Source: Ruminococcoides sp052118065 (GTDB lineage Bacteria > Bacillota > Clostridia > Oscillospirales > Acutalibacteraceae). From it: 64,000 nt of DNA. The notes under the pieces are model-generated. The model was not told the DNA's origin. It did not search any database and worked only from the letters and a program-made list of their open reading frames with translations. Shown piece after piece: positions 52,943 to 62,900 of the stretch. The DNA lies in contig JBQKHY010000007.1 in the NCBI GenBank assembly GCA_052118065.1, forward strand, positions 1 to 64,000. Direction: 5' to 3'. The position numbers and the translations under genes were made by a program. Within the stretch, counting starts at the first letter, position 1; every line of letters begins with the position of its first letter.

Positions 52943-53026
52943 GAATTGTAAATTCATTTACAATTCCATATTAGTTGAAACTATCAAATAGCCCCACAAA
53001 CCCAAATTTATTTAACTAACCTTTAC
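52888..53026. repeat. Dispersed palindromic repeat, copy 2
   Basis: Nearly identical to 31-170, with a constant offset of 52857 over most of its length and only scattered base changes up to about 53026. It overlaps the right end of the element at 52747-52942 and runs about 85 bp beyond it. Confidence 0.85.
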
Positions 53027-53109
53027 GCATAATGAAAATTGAAAAACCTAATTTGTAGGTATAAGTTACTATATTTATTATAAATTACAATAAAAATGAG
53101 AATAAGGGA

Positions 53110-53139
53110 AAAGAAAAGGAGTGGCTGAACCACTCCTTT
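53110..53139 (-). terminator. Terminator of the AGCS symporter gene
   Basis: AAAGGAGTGG, CTGAA loop, CCACTCCTTT: ten perfect pairs (53115-53139). On the minus strand the stem is followed by TCTTTTCCC, 68 bp after the stop codon. Confidence 0.8.
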
Positions 53140-53206
53140 AAGTTTATATTTTGTTTTTGTAACGGTAAATAAAATCAAATATTACCTACTATATTACAAT
53201 TGAAAA

Positions 53207-54952
53207 TTATTTATTATTCTTAGCTTTTGCTCTTTCTTCTTTCCAAATTGGTTGGAATTCTTTTGTTTCTTTTGCAAGTTTATTGCTTAAGATTAATACT
53301 GCAATAACATTAGGAACAATCATAAGTGCATTCGCAATATCTGAGAATGACCATACAATATCAAGAGAAATTACTGCACCGAAGTAAACAACAAGTGAGA
53401 ATATAATTCTGTATATGTAACATACAAGTGGCTTTTTAGCAAGGAACTCAAGTGCCTTTTCACCGTTATATTCCCAACCAAGAATAGTAGAGAAAGCAAA
53501 GAGGATAAGTCCGATAGTTACAAGGTAAGCACCAACATCACCAAGTACACTTCTAAATGCTTCAATAGTTAGCTTAGCACCGGTTGTTAGTGTAAGTGAT
53601 TCGTACTGTCCATCAGTACTGAACTTTACATTGTTACCACTTTCATCTTGCCATGTACCCTGTAAAGTTGTTTCGGTAGCCTTAGCTTCTACACCATTCA
53701 TCTTTTTGTCAAAGTCAGTTTCCTGATTTGTAGCAATTTTTTCTTTAGTACAAGGTGTGTAGTTTGTAACATTACCACTATCATCAGTTAATGAGAAACC
53801 ATCATCAGTTAATGCATACTCATAAATTGTATCTTTGTATGAGGAGTCAGAATCAATATTGTGAGATGCAATAGTGATTTTGTTATTATCAATAACATAT
53901 GTGCCATCCATAGCTGCATTAGTTGTACCAAGCACTCCGGATGATGCAATAGCTAAACCTGTAATTGTACATACAACAATTGTATCTAGGAATGTACCAC
54001 ACATATTGATATAGCCTTGACGAATGTGGTTGTCAGTATGTGCAGCAGCTGCAGCAATAGCAGCAGAACCCATACCGGCTTCATTACTAAATACACCTCT
54101 GCCAACACCATAACGCATTGAGTTCATCATTGTTGCAGTAAGTGTACCTGCTATACCACCGGCAACTGATTTACCGGAGAAAGCCATAACAAAAATGTTT
54201 TTTAGACCTTCAGGAATACCTGAAATGTTACCGAAAATAACTACAAGACCGGCAACAATATAAAATACTGCCATTGCAGGAACCAGTACAGAAGAAACCT
54301 TTGAGATACTCTGAATACCACCTAAAACAATAAGCAGTACCATAACTGTAAGGATTAGACCTGTTACCCATGTAGGAATAGTAAAGGTTGAGTTAACTGC
54401 ATCGGAGATTGAGTTAGCTTGTGTTAAGTTACCGATACCGAATGAAGCAAGTAATGCAAAGATTGCAAATAATACTGCCAAAATTTTACCGGGTAGCTTG
54501 TCGTGAAATGCTGCCTTGATTGAGTACATAGGACCACCAAGCATTTCACCACGGTCATTAACAACTCTGTACTTAATAGACAATGCACATTCAGCAAACT
54601 TTGTTGTAATACCAAATGCTGCTGAAATCCACATCCATACCAAAGCACCGGGACCACCGGCTACCATAGCAGTGGCAACACCGACAATGTTACCTGTACC
54701 GATTGTAGATGCAAGTGCAGTCATAAGTGCTGCAAAAGGAGAAACATCACCTTTGCCACCGTCTTTTTTGATTCTTGATTCTTTGCTGAAAAGTGCTTTT
54801 AGTGATGGAAAAAGATTTTTCCAAGGTAGAAAACCAAACCTAAAGGTTAGGTAAACACCTGTACCAACAAGCAGTATCAGCATTACAGGACCCCATACTG
54901 CATTATCAATGTCGTTTAAGACAGTTTGCAGTGAGTTCATAAAATGTTCCAT
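53207..54952 (-). CDS. AGCS-family sodium/alanine symporter with an inserted domain
   Basis: 581 residues, against about 450-490 for typical AlsT/DagA symporters. Family signatures are clear: WGPVMLILLVGTGVYLTFRFGF (about 20-41), ALASTIGTGNIVGVATAM, GPGALVWMW, GRGVFSNEAGMGSAAIAAA, and C-terminal FAFSTILGWEYNGEKA. Between about 345 and 460 an extra, polar, beta-rich segment interrupts the usual loop, with GTWQDESGNNVKFSTDG inside, resembling small lipocalin-like secreted domains. It would face outside. The start is the ATG at 54952 with GAGGAG upstream. A hairpin lies in its leader at 54995. Substrate is alanine or glycine by family. Confidence 0.9.
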   Translation of the reverse strand: MEHFMNSLQTVLNDIDNAVWGPVMLILLVGTGVYLTFRFGFLPWKNLFPSLKALFSKESRIKKDGGKGDVSPFAALMTALASTIGTGNIVGVATAMVAGGPGALVWMWISAAFGITTKFAECALSIKYRVVNDRGEMLGGPMYSIKAAFHDKLPGKILAVLFAIFALLASFGIGNLTQANSISDAVNSTFTIPTWVTGLILTVMVLLIVLGGIQSISKVSSVLVPAMAVFYIVAGLVVIFGNISGIPEGLKNIFVMAFSGKSVAGGIAGTLTATMMNSMRYGVGRGVFSNEAGMGSAAIAAAAAHTDNHIRQGYINMCGTFLDTIVVCTITGLAIASSGVLGTTNAAMDGTYVIDNNKITIASHNIDSDSSYKDTIYEYALTDDGFSLTDDSGNVTNYTPCTKEKIATNQETDFDKKMNGVEAKATETTLQGTWQDESGNNVKFSTDGQYESLTLTTGAKLTIEAFRSVLGDVGAYLVTIGLILFAFSTILGWEYNGEKALEFLAKKPLVCYIYRIIFSLVVYFGAVISLDIVWSFSDIANALMIVPNVIAVLILSNKLAKETKEFQPIWKEERAKAKNNK

Positions 54953-54990
54953 AATTCTGCTCCTCATTTTTAAATTGTATATTACTACGG

Positions 54991-55025
54991 AAAAAAGGTA
55001 GCACACCGAATATATGCACTACCTT
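54991..55025 (-). promoter_or_regulatory. Leader hairpin with U-tract ahead of the symporter gene
   Basis: On the minus strand AAGGTAGTGCA / TGTGCTACCTT (11 pairs, two wobbles) followed by six T. It begins within a few bases of the predicted transcription start and ends about 40 bp before the ATG. It has the form of an intrinsic terminator, so it may be an attenuator or a 5' stabilising stem. Confidence 0.6.
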
Positions 55026-55035
55026 GTACCCATAC

Positions 55036-55064
55036 ATTATACACTATTTATCACTTTAATACAA
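55036..55064 (-). promoter_or_regulatory. Promoter of the symporter gene
   Basis: On the minus strand: TTGTAT (55064-55059), 17-nt spacer, TATAAT (55041-55036). Confidence 0.7.
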
Positions 55065-55237
55065 TGAAATGCACCAACAAAATTCGACAAATTCTACAAT
55101 TTCTATATATTTACCAAAATATATGAATAAACAAATGGACTTATTCATAAAATATGTATGTTATTTTATGTACATTATTTGTAAAAGGTATATAAAACCT
55201 AGATTAAATCTTGATTTTGAAATGTGGTTGTGCTAAT

Positions 55238-55942
55238 ATGTTTGATATGAAAAAACAGTTAATTCCAAGATATGCGTATTTACCTATTGTGGTTTGTATT
55301 GTTTGGAACACCCTTGTTTACAATATGACAAGGTTCTTTACCAACAAAATGACCCATTATGATTTTTCAATAAAATTAGATAGTTACATTCCTTTTGTAT
55401 CCTCTTTTGTAGTGATATATATTCTTTCTTATGTGTTGTGGATTATAGGATTCTTGGTGTTTGCTAAAGAAAGTAGAAGTCTTTGCAATGAGCTTTTTGC
55501 TGCTGAATTTGTGTGCAAAACCATTTGCCTATTTTGTTTTGTTATTATCCCAACCACTATGACAAGAGCAAATGTTCCTTCCGGAGGTGTTCTTAACTGG
55601 TTGACTAATGCTGTTTATTCATTAGACCAACCTAATAATCTTTTCCCATCTATCCATTGTATGGAAAGCTGGATTTGCTTTAGAGGTGCTTTAAGGTGTA
55701 AGAAGGTTCACCCTATGTATAGCAAGGTGTGGTTTGTTCTTGCTATATTAATTTGTATGTCAACTGTATTTGTAAAGCAACATGTGTTTGTTGATATTAT
55801 CGGTGGCATTGTAGTGGCTGAAATTGGATTATTTCTTTCAAAGAAATTTAACCTTGGTAGAGCATATGATGTTGTAAGGTATAAGTTTATTACACTTGTA
55901 AGATTTAAGAAAAAGACAAATAAGGTTGTACTGAAAAAGTAA
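55238..55942 (+). CDS. PAP2-like membrane phosphatase/transferase
   Basis: 234 residues, about six helices. The late motifs NNLFPSIHCMES (PSxH type, about 134-145) and VKQHVFVDIIGGI (HxxxD type, about 183-195) are those of type 2 phosphatidic acid phosphatases. The early KxxxxxxRP motif is not obvious. It probably acts on a lipid phosphate in the membrane; inositol-phosphoceramide-synthase-like proteins share this form. Ribosome site is weak (GTGGTTG); ATG 55247 is an alternative start. A strong terminator follows. It is monocistronic. Confidence 0.78.
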   Translation: MFDMKKQLIPRYAYLPIVVCIVWNTLVYNMTRFFTNKMTHYDFSIKLDSYIPFVSSFVVIYILSYVLWIIGFLVFAKESRSLCNELFAAEFVCKTICLFCFVIIPTTMTRANVPSGGVLNWLTNAVYSLDQPNNLFPSIHCMESWICFRGALRCKKVHPMYSKVWFVLAILICMSTVFVKQHVFVDIIGGIVVAEIGLFLSKKFNLGRAYDVVRYKFITLVRFKKKTNKVVLKK

Positions 55943-55952
55943 ATAAGATTTT

Positions 55953-55984
55953 AAAGTCACACTGTTTTCGGTGTGACTTTTTTA
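55953..55984 (+). terminator. Terminator after the PAP2-like gene
   Basis: AAAGTCACAC, eight-base loop, GTGTGACTTT, then T-run. Confidence 0.92.
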
Positions 55985-56057
55985 TTGCCTAAAAATATAT
56001 ATTAGAAAAGCCGACTTAACATAAAGTAAAATATTTCAAAATAATTGTAAAATATAC

Positions 56058-56086
56058 TTGACATAATGTAATCTAGGTAGTAATAT
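56058..56086 (+). promoter_or_regulatory. Promoter of the membrane protein/XRE/HAD operon
   Basis: TTGACA (56058-56063), 17-nt spacer, TAATAT (56081-56086). A palindrome ACAT-A-ATGT (56061-56069) overlaps the -35, a plausible operator for the XRE regulator encoded downstream (inference). Confidence 0.75.
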
Positions 56087-56128
56087 ATAGTCAAGAGATA
56101 AAAATAAATTTTTATTGGAGGTTTTATT

Positions 56129-56662
56129 ATGATTAATACAGAGAAACTTTTTTATGCATTAGGTATGGTTGCAGGTTTTGTATTGGTTTTCCTTGTTTGT
56201 CTTTTGATATATTTATATAGAAAGAAAAAAGGTAAATCTATTAACGATTACGATGAAAGACAAAAGGCTATTCAAGGTGTAGCATATAAGTATTCTTTCT
56301 TTACAGTTATCGCTTACTATATTGCTAACGGTCTGTTTTGCAAATTGTTTGGTGATTGGCTTGACACAATGTCAATGAACTTTGTTGGTATTTGCTTAGG
56401 TGTTGTTGTGTTTGCCGGTTATTCAATTATTAAGGATGCTTATGTTTCATTGTCCGGTAATCTTTCAAGGTATATTATTGTTTTTCTGGTTGTAAGTGCA
56501 ATTAACTTTGCTTGTTTTTTTGGAAATATAATTACTAAAGGTGATGATGAAACATTTTTTATGAACCTAGTTTGTGGTGTTACATTTCTAATAGTTTCAG
56601 TAATTGCAATTATGAAAATCGTCATTGACAAAAAAGCAGAAAAGAAAGAGATTGAAGAATGA
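56129..56662 (+). CDS. Four-helix membrane protein paired with an XRE regulator
   Basis: 177 residues, probably five helices. After the first helix comes NDYDERQKAIQGVAYKYSF, the DERQ...G.A pattern of small DUF membrane proteins that usually accompany YozG-type regulators. The C-terminus is charged. No enzymatic motif. It overlaps the regulator gene by four bases (ATGA), indicating a coupled pair. Function unknown; in other Firmicutes such pairs are stress- or toxin-antitoxin-like candidates, but nothing here proves it. Confidence 0.75.
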   Translation: MINTEKLFYALGMVAGFVLVFLVCLLIYLYRKKKGKSINDYDERQKAIQGVAYKYSFFTVIAYYIANGLFCKLFGDWLDTMSMNFVGICLGVVVFAGYSIIKDAYVSLSGNLSRYIIVFLVVSAINFACFFGNIITKGDDETFFMNLVCGVTFLIVSVIAIMKIVIDKKAEKKEIEE

Positions 56663-56853
56663 AAAATTTAAAGTTAAAGTCTGCTAGGGCAGGTATGGAT
56701 ATTTCTCAGGCTAAACTTGCTGAGATTGTTGGAGTATCACGACAAACTATAAATGCTATTGAAAAGGGTGACTACAACCCTACAATCAAACTTTGCATTG
56801 CAATTTGTAAAGCACTTAACAAAACTTTGGATGAACTGTTTTGGGAGGAATAA
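56659..56853 (+). CDS. XRE-family regulator (YozG/Cro-like)
   Basis: 64 residues made almost entirely of one helix-turn-helix domain. ARAGMDISQAKLAEIVGVSRQT (about 10-31) is the HTH, then NAIEKGDYNPTIKLCIAICKA and the typical end LDELFWEE. Such proteins repress their own operon. Starts inside the end of the membrane protein gene and is followed at once by the HAD gene. A palindromic site over the promoter at 56061 may be its operator. Confidence 0.92.
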   Translation: MKNLKLKSARAGMDISQAKLAEIVGVSRQTINAIEKGDYNPTIKLCIAICKALNKTLDELFWEE

Positions 56854-57675
56854 ATGAATACACTTTATGTTTCTGACCTTGACGGTACACTACTGAATAG
56901 TGATGTTAAGATTAGCGAAAATAGCAAAAATATCATTAATTCACTTATTGATAAAGGAATGAACTTTACAGTTGCAACTGCAAGAAGCTTAGTTTCTGCA
57001 AGTGATAAAATTGAGGGTTTGAACTTAAAATTACCTGTAGTTGTGTATAACGGTACTTTCACAATGATGAAAGATACAGGAGAGATAGTGAATTCCAATT
57101 ACTTTGATAAGGCTGACAGAGATTTTATTATTGAAAATATTAAGAAATCTTCACTTAACCCTTTGGTATATTCATTTGTTAATAATGTAGAAAAGGTTAG
57201 CTATAACAAGAATTTTGTAAATCAAGGTACAAAGTATTACCTTGATGTTAGAGGTAATGACCCTAGAATGAACCCTCTGAACAGTAGTGAAAACCTTTAT
57301 GAGGGTGATATTTTTTATTTCACTATTATTGGTGAATATGATGAGGTAAAAGAGTTTTATAATTCTATTAAGGAAAATAACAGTATTAGAGTAACATTTC
57401 AGAAAGAAATTTATAATGAGTCTTATTGGTGTGAGATTATGCCTATAACTGCCTCAAAGGCTAATGGGATTTTGCAGTTAAAAGAAACATATAATTTTGA
57501 TAGGGTAGTGACCTTTGGTGATGCTATCAATGATGTACCTATGTTTCAGATTTCCGATGAATGTTATGCAATGGATAATGCTTGTGAAGAATTAAAATCA
57601 ATTGCAACTAAGGTCATTTTAAGTAATAATCAGGATGGTGTAGCTTTATTTTTACAAGAAAAATTTAATAGTTAA
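56854..57675 (+). CDS. HAD-family Cof-type phosphatase
   Basis: 273 residues. Motif I is SDLDGTLLNSD (about 6-16) with the nucleophile and acid aspartates. TVATARSLVSA is motif II, and the lysine of motif III is in TASKANGILQL. Motif IV is VVTFGDAINDVPMF. The C2-type cap between them marks the Cof subfamily, which dephosphorylates sugar phosphates or flavins. Cytoplasmic. It starts directly after the regulator stop, with GGAGGAA as ribosome site. Substrate not set by sequence. Confidence 0.93.
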   Translation: MNTLYVSDLDGTLLNSDVKISENSKNIINSLIDKGMNFTVATARSLVSASDKIEGLNLKLPVVVYNGTFTMMKDTGEIVNSNYFDKADRDFIIENIKKSSLNPLVYSFVNNVEKVSYNKNFVNQGTKYYLDVRGNDPRMNPLNSSENLYEGDIFYFTIIGEYDEVKEFYNSIKENNSIRVTFQKEIYNESYWCEIMPITASKANGILQLKETYNFDRVVTFGDAINDVPMFQISDECYAMDNACEELKSIATKVILSNNQDGVALFLQEKFNS

Positions 57676-57679
57676 ATAA

Positions 57680-57730
57680 GGTTGTGGTAAATAACTTATA
57701 ATGAAAAGTATTTGCCACAACCCTTTTTAT
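57680..57730 (+). terminator. Terminator after the HAD gene
   Basis: GGTTGTGGTAAATA / TATTTGCCACAACC (14 pairs, one wobble; 15-base loop) followed by CTTTTTATT. Confidence 0.9.
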
Positions 57731-57758
57731 TGTAATTTATTAATAAATATAGTATAAT
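57730..57758 (+). promoter_or_regulatory. Promoter of the M29 aminopeptidase gene
   Basis: TTGTAA (57730-57735), 17-nt spacer, TATAAT (57753-57758), just after the previous terminator. Confidence 0.65.
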
Positions 57759-57821
57759 TTGAGTATTATAATTTATATGTAACTATGGATAATCCTAGTG
57801 AAAGATAATAAGGTGATATAT

Positions 57822-59048
57822 ATGAAAAAGACAGATTTAAGAAATTATGCAAAGCTAATTGCCCAAAAGGGTGTTAATGTACAGAAAAATCAAGAGGTGT
57901 ATATTACTGCACAACTTGACCAACCTGAATTTGTGAAAATGCTGGTTGAAGAATGTTACCGAAGTGGTGCAGGTAAAGTTATTGTTGATTGGAACTATCA
58001 GCCACTTACCAAACTTCATGTTCGTTGGCAAAAGGAAAAGGTGCTTTCCAAAGTTGAAGAATGGGAAAAGGCTAGACTACAACACAAGGTTGATGTGCTA
58101 CCTGCACTTATTTATCTTGAAAGTGAAGACCCTGACGGACTAAAGGGTGTCAATATGGAAAAGCTTGTAAAATCTCAGCAGATTAAGAGAAAAATTACTA
58201 AGCCATATCGTGACCAAATGGATAATAAGTATCAGTGGTGTATTGCAGCAGTTCCCGGTGCTGATTGGGCAAAGAAAGTTTTCCCTAATGAGCGTAAAAG
58301 TGTTGCTATTGAAAAGCTATGGGAAGCTATCCTATACACTTCAAGAGCAAACGGTGACCCTATTAAAAATTGGGAAGAACATAACAAAGACCTAAAAGAA
58401 AGATGTGACTACCTAAATTCACTGGGTATTGAAACATTAGAGTACAAGTCATCTAACGGTACTGACTTTAAGGTAGGTATGATAGAAACTGCTCAATTCC
58501 TAGGTGGTTGTGAAGATACACTAGGTACAAATGTACCATTTAATGCAAACATTCCATCAGAAGAAATTTTCATCACACCAAAGAAAGGTGTAGCTGAGGG
58601 TATTGTTTATGCATCAAAGCCACTTTCATATCAAGGTCAGCTAATTGAGAATTTCTCAGTAAGATTTGAAAACGGTAAGGCAGTAGAAGTAAAGGCTGAA
58701 AAGAATGAGGACCTACTAAAGTCAATTATTGCAATGGATGAAAATTCAGCTTATCTTGGTGAAGTGGCACTTGTACCATATGACTCACCAATCAGAAACA
58801 GTGAAATTCTATTCTACAACACATTGTTTGATGAAAATGCAGCTTGTCACCTAGCTTTTGGTGAGGGCTTTACTAATTGTCTAAAGGACTATGAGGACTT
58901 AACTCTTGAACAATGCAGAGAAAGAGGCATTAACGATAGCTTAGTTCATGTTGACTTTATGATTGGTAATGAGGACTTAAACATTACTGCTATTACAAGA
59001 GATGGCAAGAGAGTACCTATCTTCAAAGACGGTAACTGGGCATTTTAA
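57822..59048 (+). CDS. M29-family metallo-aminopeptidase
   Basis: 408 residues, length usual for AmpS/PepS/AmpII. The C-terminal metal-binding region shows NIPSEEIFITPKKG (about 248-261), YLGEVALVPYDSPI (Glu ligand, about 315), NTLFDENAACHLAFGEG (His and Glu) and HVDFMIG (His and Asp). It removes N-terminal residues from peptides in the cytoplasm with two metal ions. The start is ATG 57822, with AAGGTGAT upstream; the frame opens at 57798. A metallophosphoesterase gene follows after 14 bp. Confidence 0.94.
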   Translation: MKKTDLRNYAKLIAQKGVNVQKNQEVYITAQLDQPEFVKMLVEECYRSGAGKVIVDWNYQPLTKLHVRWQKEKVLSKVEEWEKARLQHKVDVLPALIYLESEDPDGLKGVNMEKLVKSQQIKRKITKPYRDQMDNKYQWCIAAVPGADWAKKVFPNERKSVAIEKLWEAILYTSRANGDPIKNWEEHNKDLKERCDYLNSLGIETLEYKSSNGTDFKVGMIETAQFLGGCEDTLGTNVPFNANIPSEEIFITPKKGVAEGIVYASKPLSYQGQLIENFSVRFENGKAVEVKAEKNEDLLKSIIAMDENSAYLGEVALVPYDSPIRNSEILFYNTLFDENAACHLAFGEGFTNCLKDYEDLTLEQCRERGINDSLVHVDFMIGNEDLNITAITRDGKRVPIFKDGNWAF

Positions 59049-59062
59049 TTTAAGGTAACTTA

Positions 59063-59914
59063 ATGATAAAGTATATTATTTTTTCAATTCTTTTTGTTAT
59101 CCTAGTTGTAATAATTTTTATTGCAATTAGTGATATTAGATTTCGTAAAATCAAGAATGTAACCTACACAATTGAAAGTGAGAAAATAAAGAAAAATATA
59201 AAAGCAGTTTTTGTTTCTGACTTTCATAATTGTGGTGATATAGGTGAAATAGTAAAAAGAATAGAAAATATTTCACCTGATGTAGTTTTTCTGGGTGGAG
59301 ATTTAGTTGATAGAATTAGTGGTTGTCACCAAGGGTATGAGTTAGCTAATATTCTTGTACGGAAATATAACTGCTATTTTGCACCGGGTAATCACGAATA
59401 TGGACTGAAAAATCCGGAAGAAGTTTTATCCGATTTACAGAAAATCGGTGTAAAAGTTCTTGAAGATAAGGTGGAAAAAGTAATTATAAATGGCAATAAC
59501 ATTGACATTTGTGGTGTTTATGACGGTGTGAAATTGTCAGAAAATTCAATGGCAACACAACTGAAAAATGTAAATTATAATTCTAACAAAGAAAATTATA
59601 GAATTTTACTTGCACATTTTCCTATTTATGCAAAAAGCTATTTTAGGTATAAATTTGACTTGATACTCTCAGGTCATGAACATGGTGGAATGATTAGTCT
59701 ACCTCATAAAGATAAAGGACTGATAGGTCATAAAGGCTTTTTTCCTACCTTTTCAGGTGGAGAATATGTAAAGGAAAATTCAGTATTATTAGTTAGTAGG
59801 GGTATCAGCTACCCTAAGTATAACTATATTTTACCAAGACTTTTTAACAACCCTGAGTTGGTTGTAATTAATATTAAAGGTTTGAATAAAGATAATGGAC
59901 AGAACAGCAATTAG
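59063..59914 (+). CDS. Metallophosphoesterase with one N-terminal helix
   Basis: 283 residues. One membrane helix (about 3-24), then a calcineurin-like domain: FVSDFHNCG (about 50-58), GGDLVDR, PGNHEYG, LAHFP and SGHEHGGMI. It is a shorter relative of the protein at 39673, which has four helices. The catalytic domain is membrane-tethered. Substrate unknown. The last 20 bp overlap the pglX gene, an unusual overlap that suggests co-transcription of this housekeeping-type gene with the methyltransferase. Confidence 0.9.
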   Translation: MIKYIIFSILFVILVVIIFIAISDIRFRKIKNVTYTIESEKIKKNIKAVFVSDFHNCGDIGEIVKRIENISPDVVFLGGDLVDRISGCHQGYELANILVRKYNCYFAPGNHEYGLKNPEEVLSDLQKIGVKVLEDKVEKVIINGNNIDICGVYDGVKLSENSMATQLKNVNYNSNKENYRILLAHFPIYAKSYFRYKFDLILSGHEHGGMISLPHKDKGLIGHKGFFPTFSGGEYVKENSVLLVSRGISYPKYNYILPRLFNNPELVVINIKGLNKDNGQNSN

Positions 59915-62900
59915 AAATTTTGCAATTTTTGCAAGGAACAAATTAATTGAAGATATAAAGGAAAGGGCAACTTACTTTGGTGTTACAGAAAACGGTGTTT
60001 CTCAATTTTACGGTCACTTAACTGAAGAAGAAAAAGTTGCAAGACATCATTTTATAGAAAAAATAAGCAGAAGTAACGAAGAAGATTATGTTACTTCCTT
60101 TAATGATGCCATAGAGGATATTGCCTATATTTGGTTTACAAGAATTGTAGCACTTAGATATATGGATGCAAATTCTCTATTGCCTTTTAATAATCAATTG
60201 TTTTTGTCCAAAGATGAAAAAGAACCTAAAATCATTTATACTTTAGGTGATAATGTTCTTGACTTTACACCGGAAGATGAAATGAATATAGGTAAGTATA
60301 AAGCAGAGAAAGACAATAAATCTCTGTACATACTCCTATTTGTAAAGGTCAATGAATATCTAGGTCAGAATATGACAGTATTCCAAAATGACCTTGATGA
60401 TTATGTAAAACTGTTATTAAATCTTGACTATGACAGTAACGGTGTAATTGCTGAACTTTCCAAGATTAATATTGATAACTTTATCCAAGGTGTAGAGATT
60501 ATGGGTTGGTTTCATCAGTATTATAATACTGATGTTTTCAACAAACTTTATGACGGTGATATGAGCAAGAAGAAAATTTCTTCAAAATATCTACCTGTTG
60601 CAACTCAGTTATATACACCTGATTGGGTAGTAAAATATATGGTGGAAAATACCCTAGGTAGAGTGTGGGTTGACCATTTAATAGGTAATGGTGAAACTGA
60701 AAAAGCAGAGAACTTCATAAACAAATGGCAGTATTATATTAAAGATACTGATGAGGATAACCCTGAACTTAAGAAGATTAGAGAGAAAAGAAAAGACCTA
60801 AAACCTACTGATATTAAGTTCATTGACCCATGTATGGGTAGTGGTCATATTTTGGTTTATGCCTTTGAACTTTTAGTTGATATTTATTGTAATGAGGGCT
60901 ATAGCCAAAGTGATTCAGCAACTTTGATTGTGGAAAATAACCTGTATGGTCTTGATATTGACGATAGAGCATCAGCACTTTCTTACTTTGCTTTAATGAT
61001 GAAAGCAAGTTACTATAACAAAAATCTAGTGCTTGGTAAGTACAAGGTAAATCTTTGTAGTGTACAAGAAAGTAACAATATTGAAAATGTAGATGAAGTG
61101 GCATTATTCTTTAGCAACGGTAACGAAAGATTGTTAGAGGAATTTACATATCTTATTACTGTATTTTATGACGGTAAAGAATATGGCAGTATCTTGAATT
61201 TAAGGAAAGTGGATTTTAAAAGCCTTTATAACAGAATAGAAGAATTGAGAAATTATAATCCGACAACTAAGGAAGAAAATAATTACTTAAAAGAAATATT
61301 CTCAAAGTTACTGCCACTTATTAACCAAGCAAATATTATGTCACATCACTATGATGTGGTAGTTACTAACCCACCATACCTAAGCAATTCAAGAATGAAT
61401 AAGAAACTTGCAATGTATGTAAATAGGGAATATAACATTGCAAAAAATGATTTAGCAGTAGTGTTTATTCAGAAAGCAGTAGGTGTACTTTCTAAGGAAG
61501 ATGCACTGATTGCTATGATTACTACAGTTTCTTGGATGTACCTAAAAAGTTTTGAAAAGTTCAGAAAATATTTATTACATAGTTTTCAGCTAAATTCTAT
61601 TGTTGATTTTGGTACAGAACTTTTTGAGGGTAAAATCGGTCATTTGCCTGTTGTAACATGGGTAAACCGTAAACACCTACCATTCCAAAAGCTATGTGGT
61701 GTCAGACTTTCTGAATATAACTACAGTAAGCGAAAAGAAAAGCATAATCAGTTCTTTAATAAAGAAAATTACCACTATACCGACCAATATGATTTTGCAA
61801 AAATACCGGGAGAACCGGTTGCATATTGGCTAGGGGATAGCTTTATGAAAGCCTTTGAACAAGGCAGAACCTTAGGTGAACTTACTGTATGCAGAAACGG
61901 TATGAAAACCGGTGATAATGAAAGGTTCTTAAGATTGTGGTGGGAGGTTAACCTATCTAAAGCAAACTTTACAGCAGAAAATGTAAATGATGCTTATGAA
62001 AGTGGTGCTACTTATTTTCCTTATAATAAAGGTGGGGAATACCGTAAGTGGTATGGTAACAATGACTACCTAATTAATTGGTACAAAAACGGTGAAACTG
62101 TTATGGGTAAAGCTAAGTTAGACGGTAGGTATACCCAAGACTATAACCAAGAACTAAAGTTTATGCCACTTGCTACATGGTCACTTATTACGGTGAAACC
62201 CGCATTTAGATATAAACAAAATGCACTTTCCGATATTGCCGGAATGTCTTTCTACACTAGTCAGGACAAGCTACTTTATTATTTAGGTTTTTGCAATTCT
62301 GTTATTGCAACTGAAATGATAAAACTACTTGCACCTACTATGAATTGCCAAGTAGGTGATATTGCCAGACTTCCAATTTTACATTCTTTAAGCAAAGAAC
62401 AAGAGGTAAATGACCTAGTAACTGAGAATATTAATCTAGCAAAAGAGGACTTTGATTCCTTTGAAAATTCATGGGACTTTACTACTCATCCGTTTATAAA
62501 GTACAAGACTTCAACCGGTAAACTACTTGATGCTTACTTGCAATGGGAGAAGGTAGCTAATGCTAGATTTAATAAGGTTAAGAAAAATGAAGAAAAGCTA
62601 AATGAAATTTTCCTTGATATTTATAATGTAAAAGATGGCTTTAAAAGTGAAGTTGAAGAAAAAGATGTTACAATTTATAAAGCTGAAAAGGTTAGAGATG
62701 TTAAGTCCTTCCTATCATATGTAGTAGGTTGTGTATTAGGTAGATATAACCTTGATGATTTAGGCAATGTATATACAGGTGAAGTGTGGGATATTGATAA
62801 GTACAAGACCTTTACACCTGTAGCTGATAACTGTGTTGTAATTACCGACAATGAAGATTATGAAGAAGATATTGTTTATTACCTAAAGAAATTCTTAGTA

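Noticed and set aside
52408..53206. CRISPR array in the repeat-rich spacer
   Set aside because: The repeats are different palindromes in inverted arrangement, not regularly spaced identical direct repeats, and no cas genes are near.
56129..56853. Toxin-antitoxin system
   Set aside because: The membrane protein and XRE regulator are coupled, but the membrane protein is large, shows no toxin motif, and the order and HAD neighbour fit a common regulator/membrane-protein pair.
60820..61104. Minus-strand frame of 94 codons inside pglX
   Set aside because: Antisense shadow of the SAM-motif region; no supporting signals.
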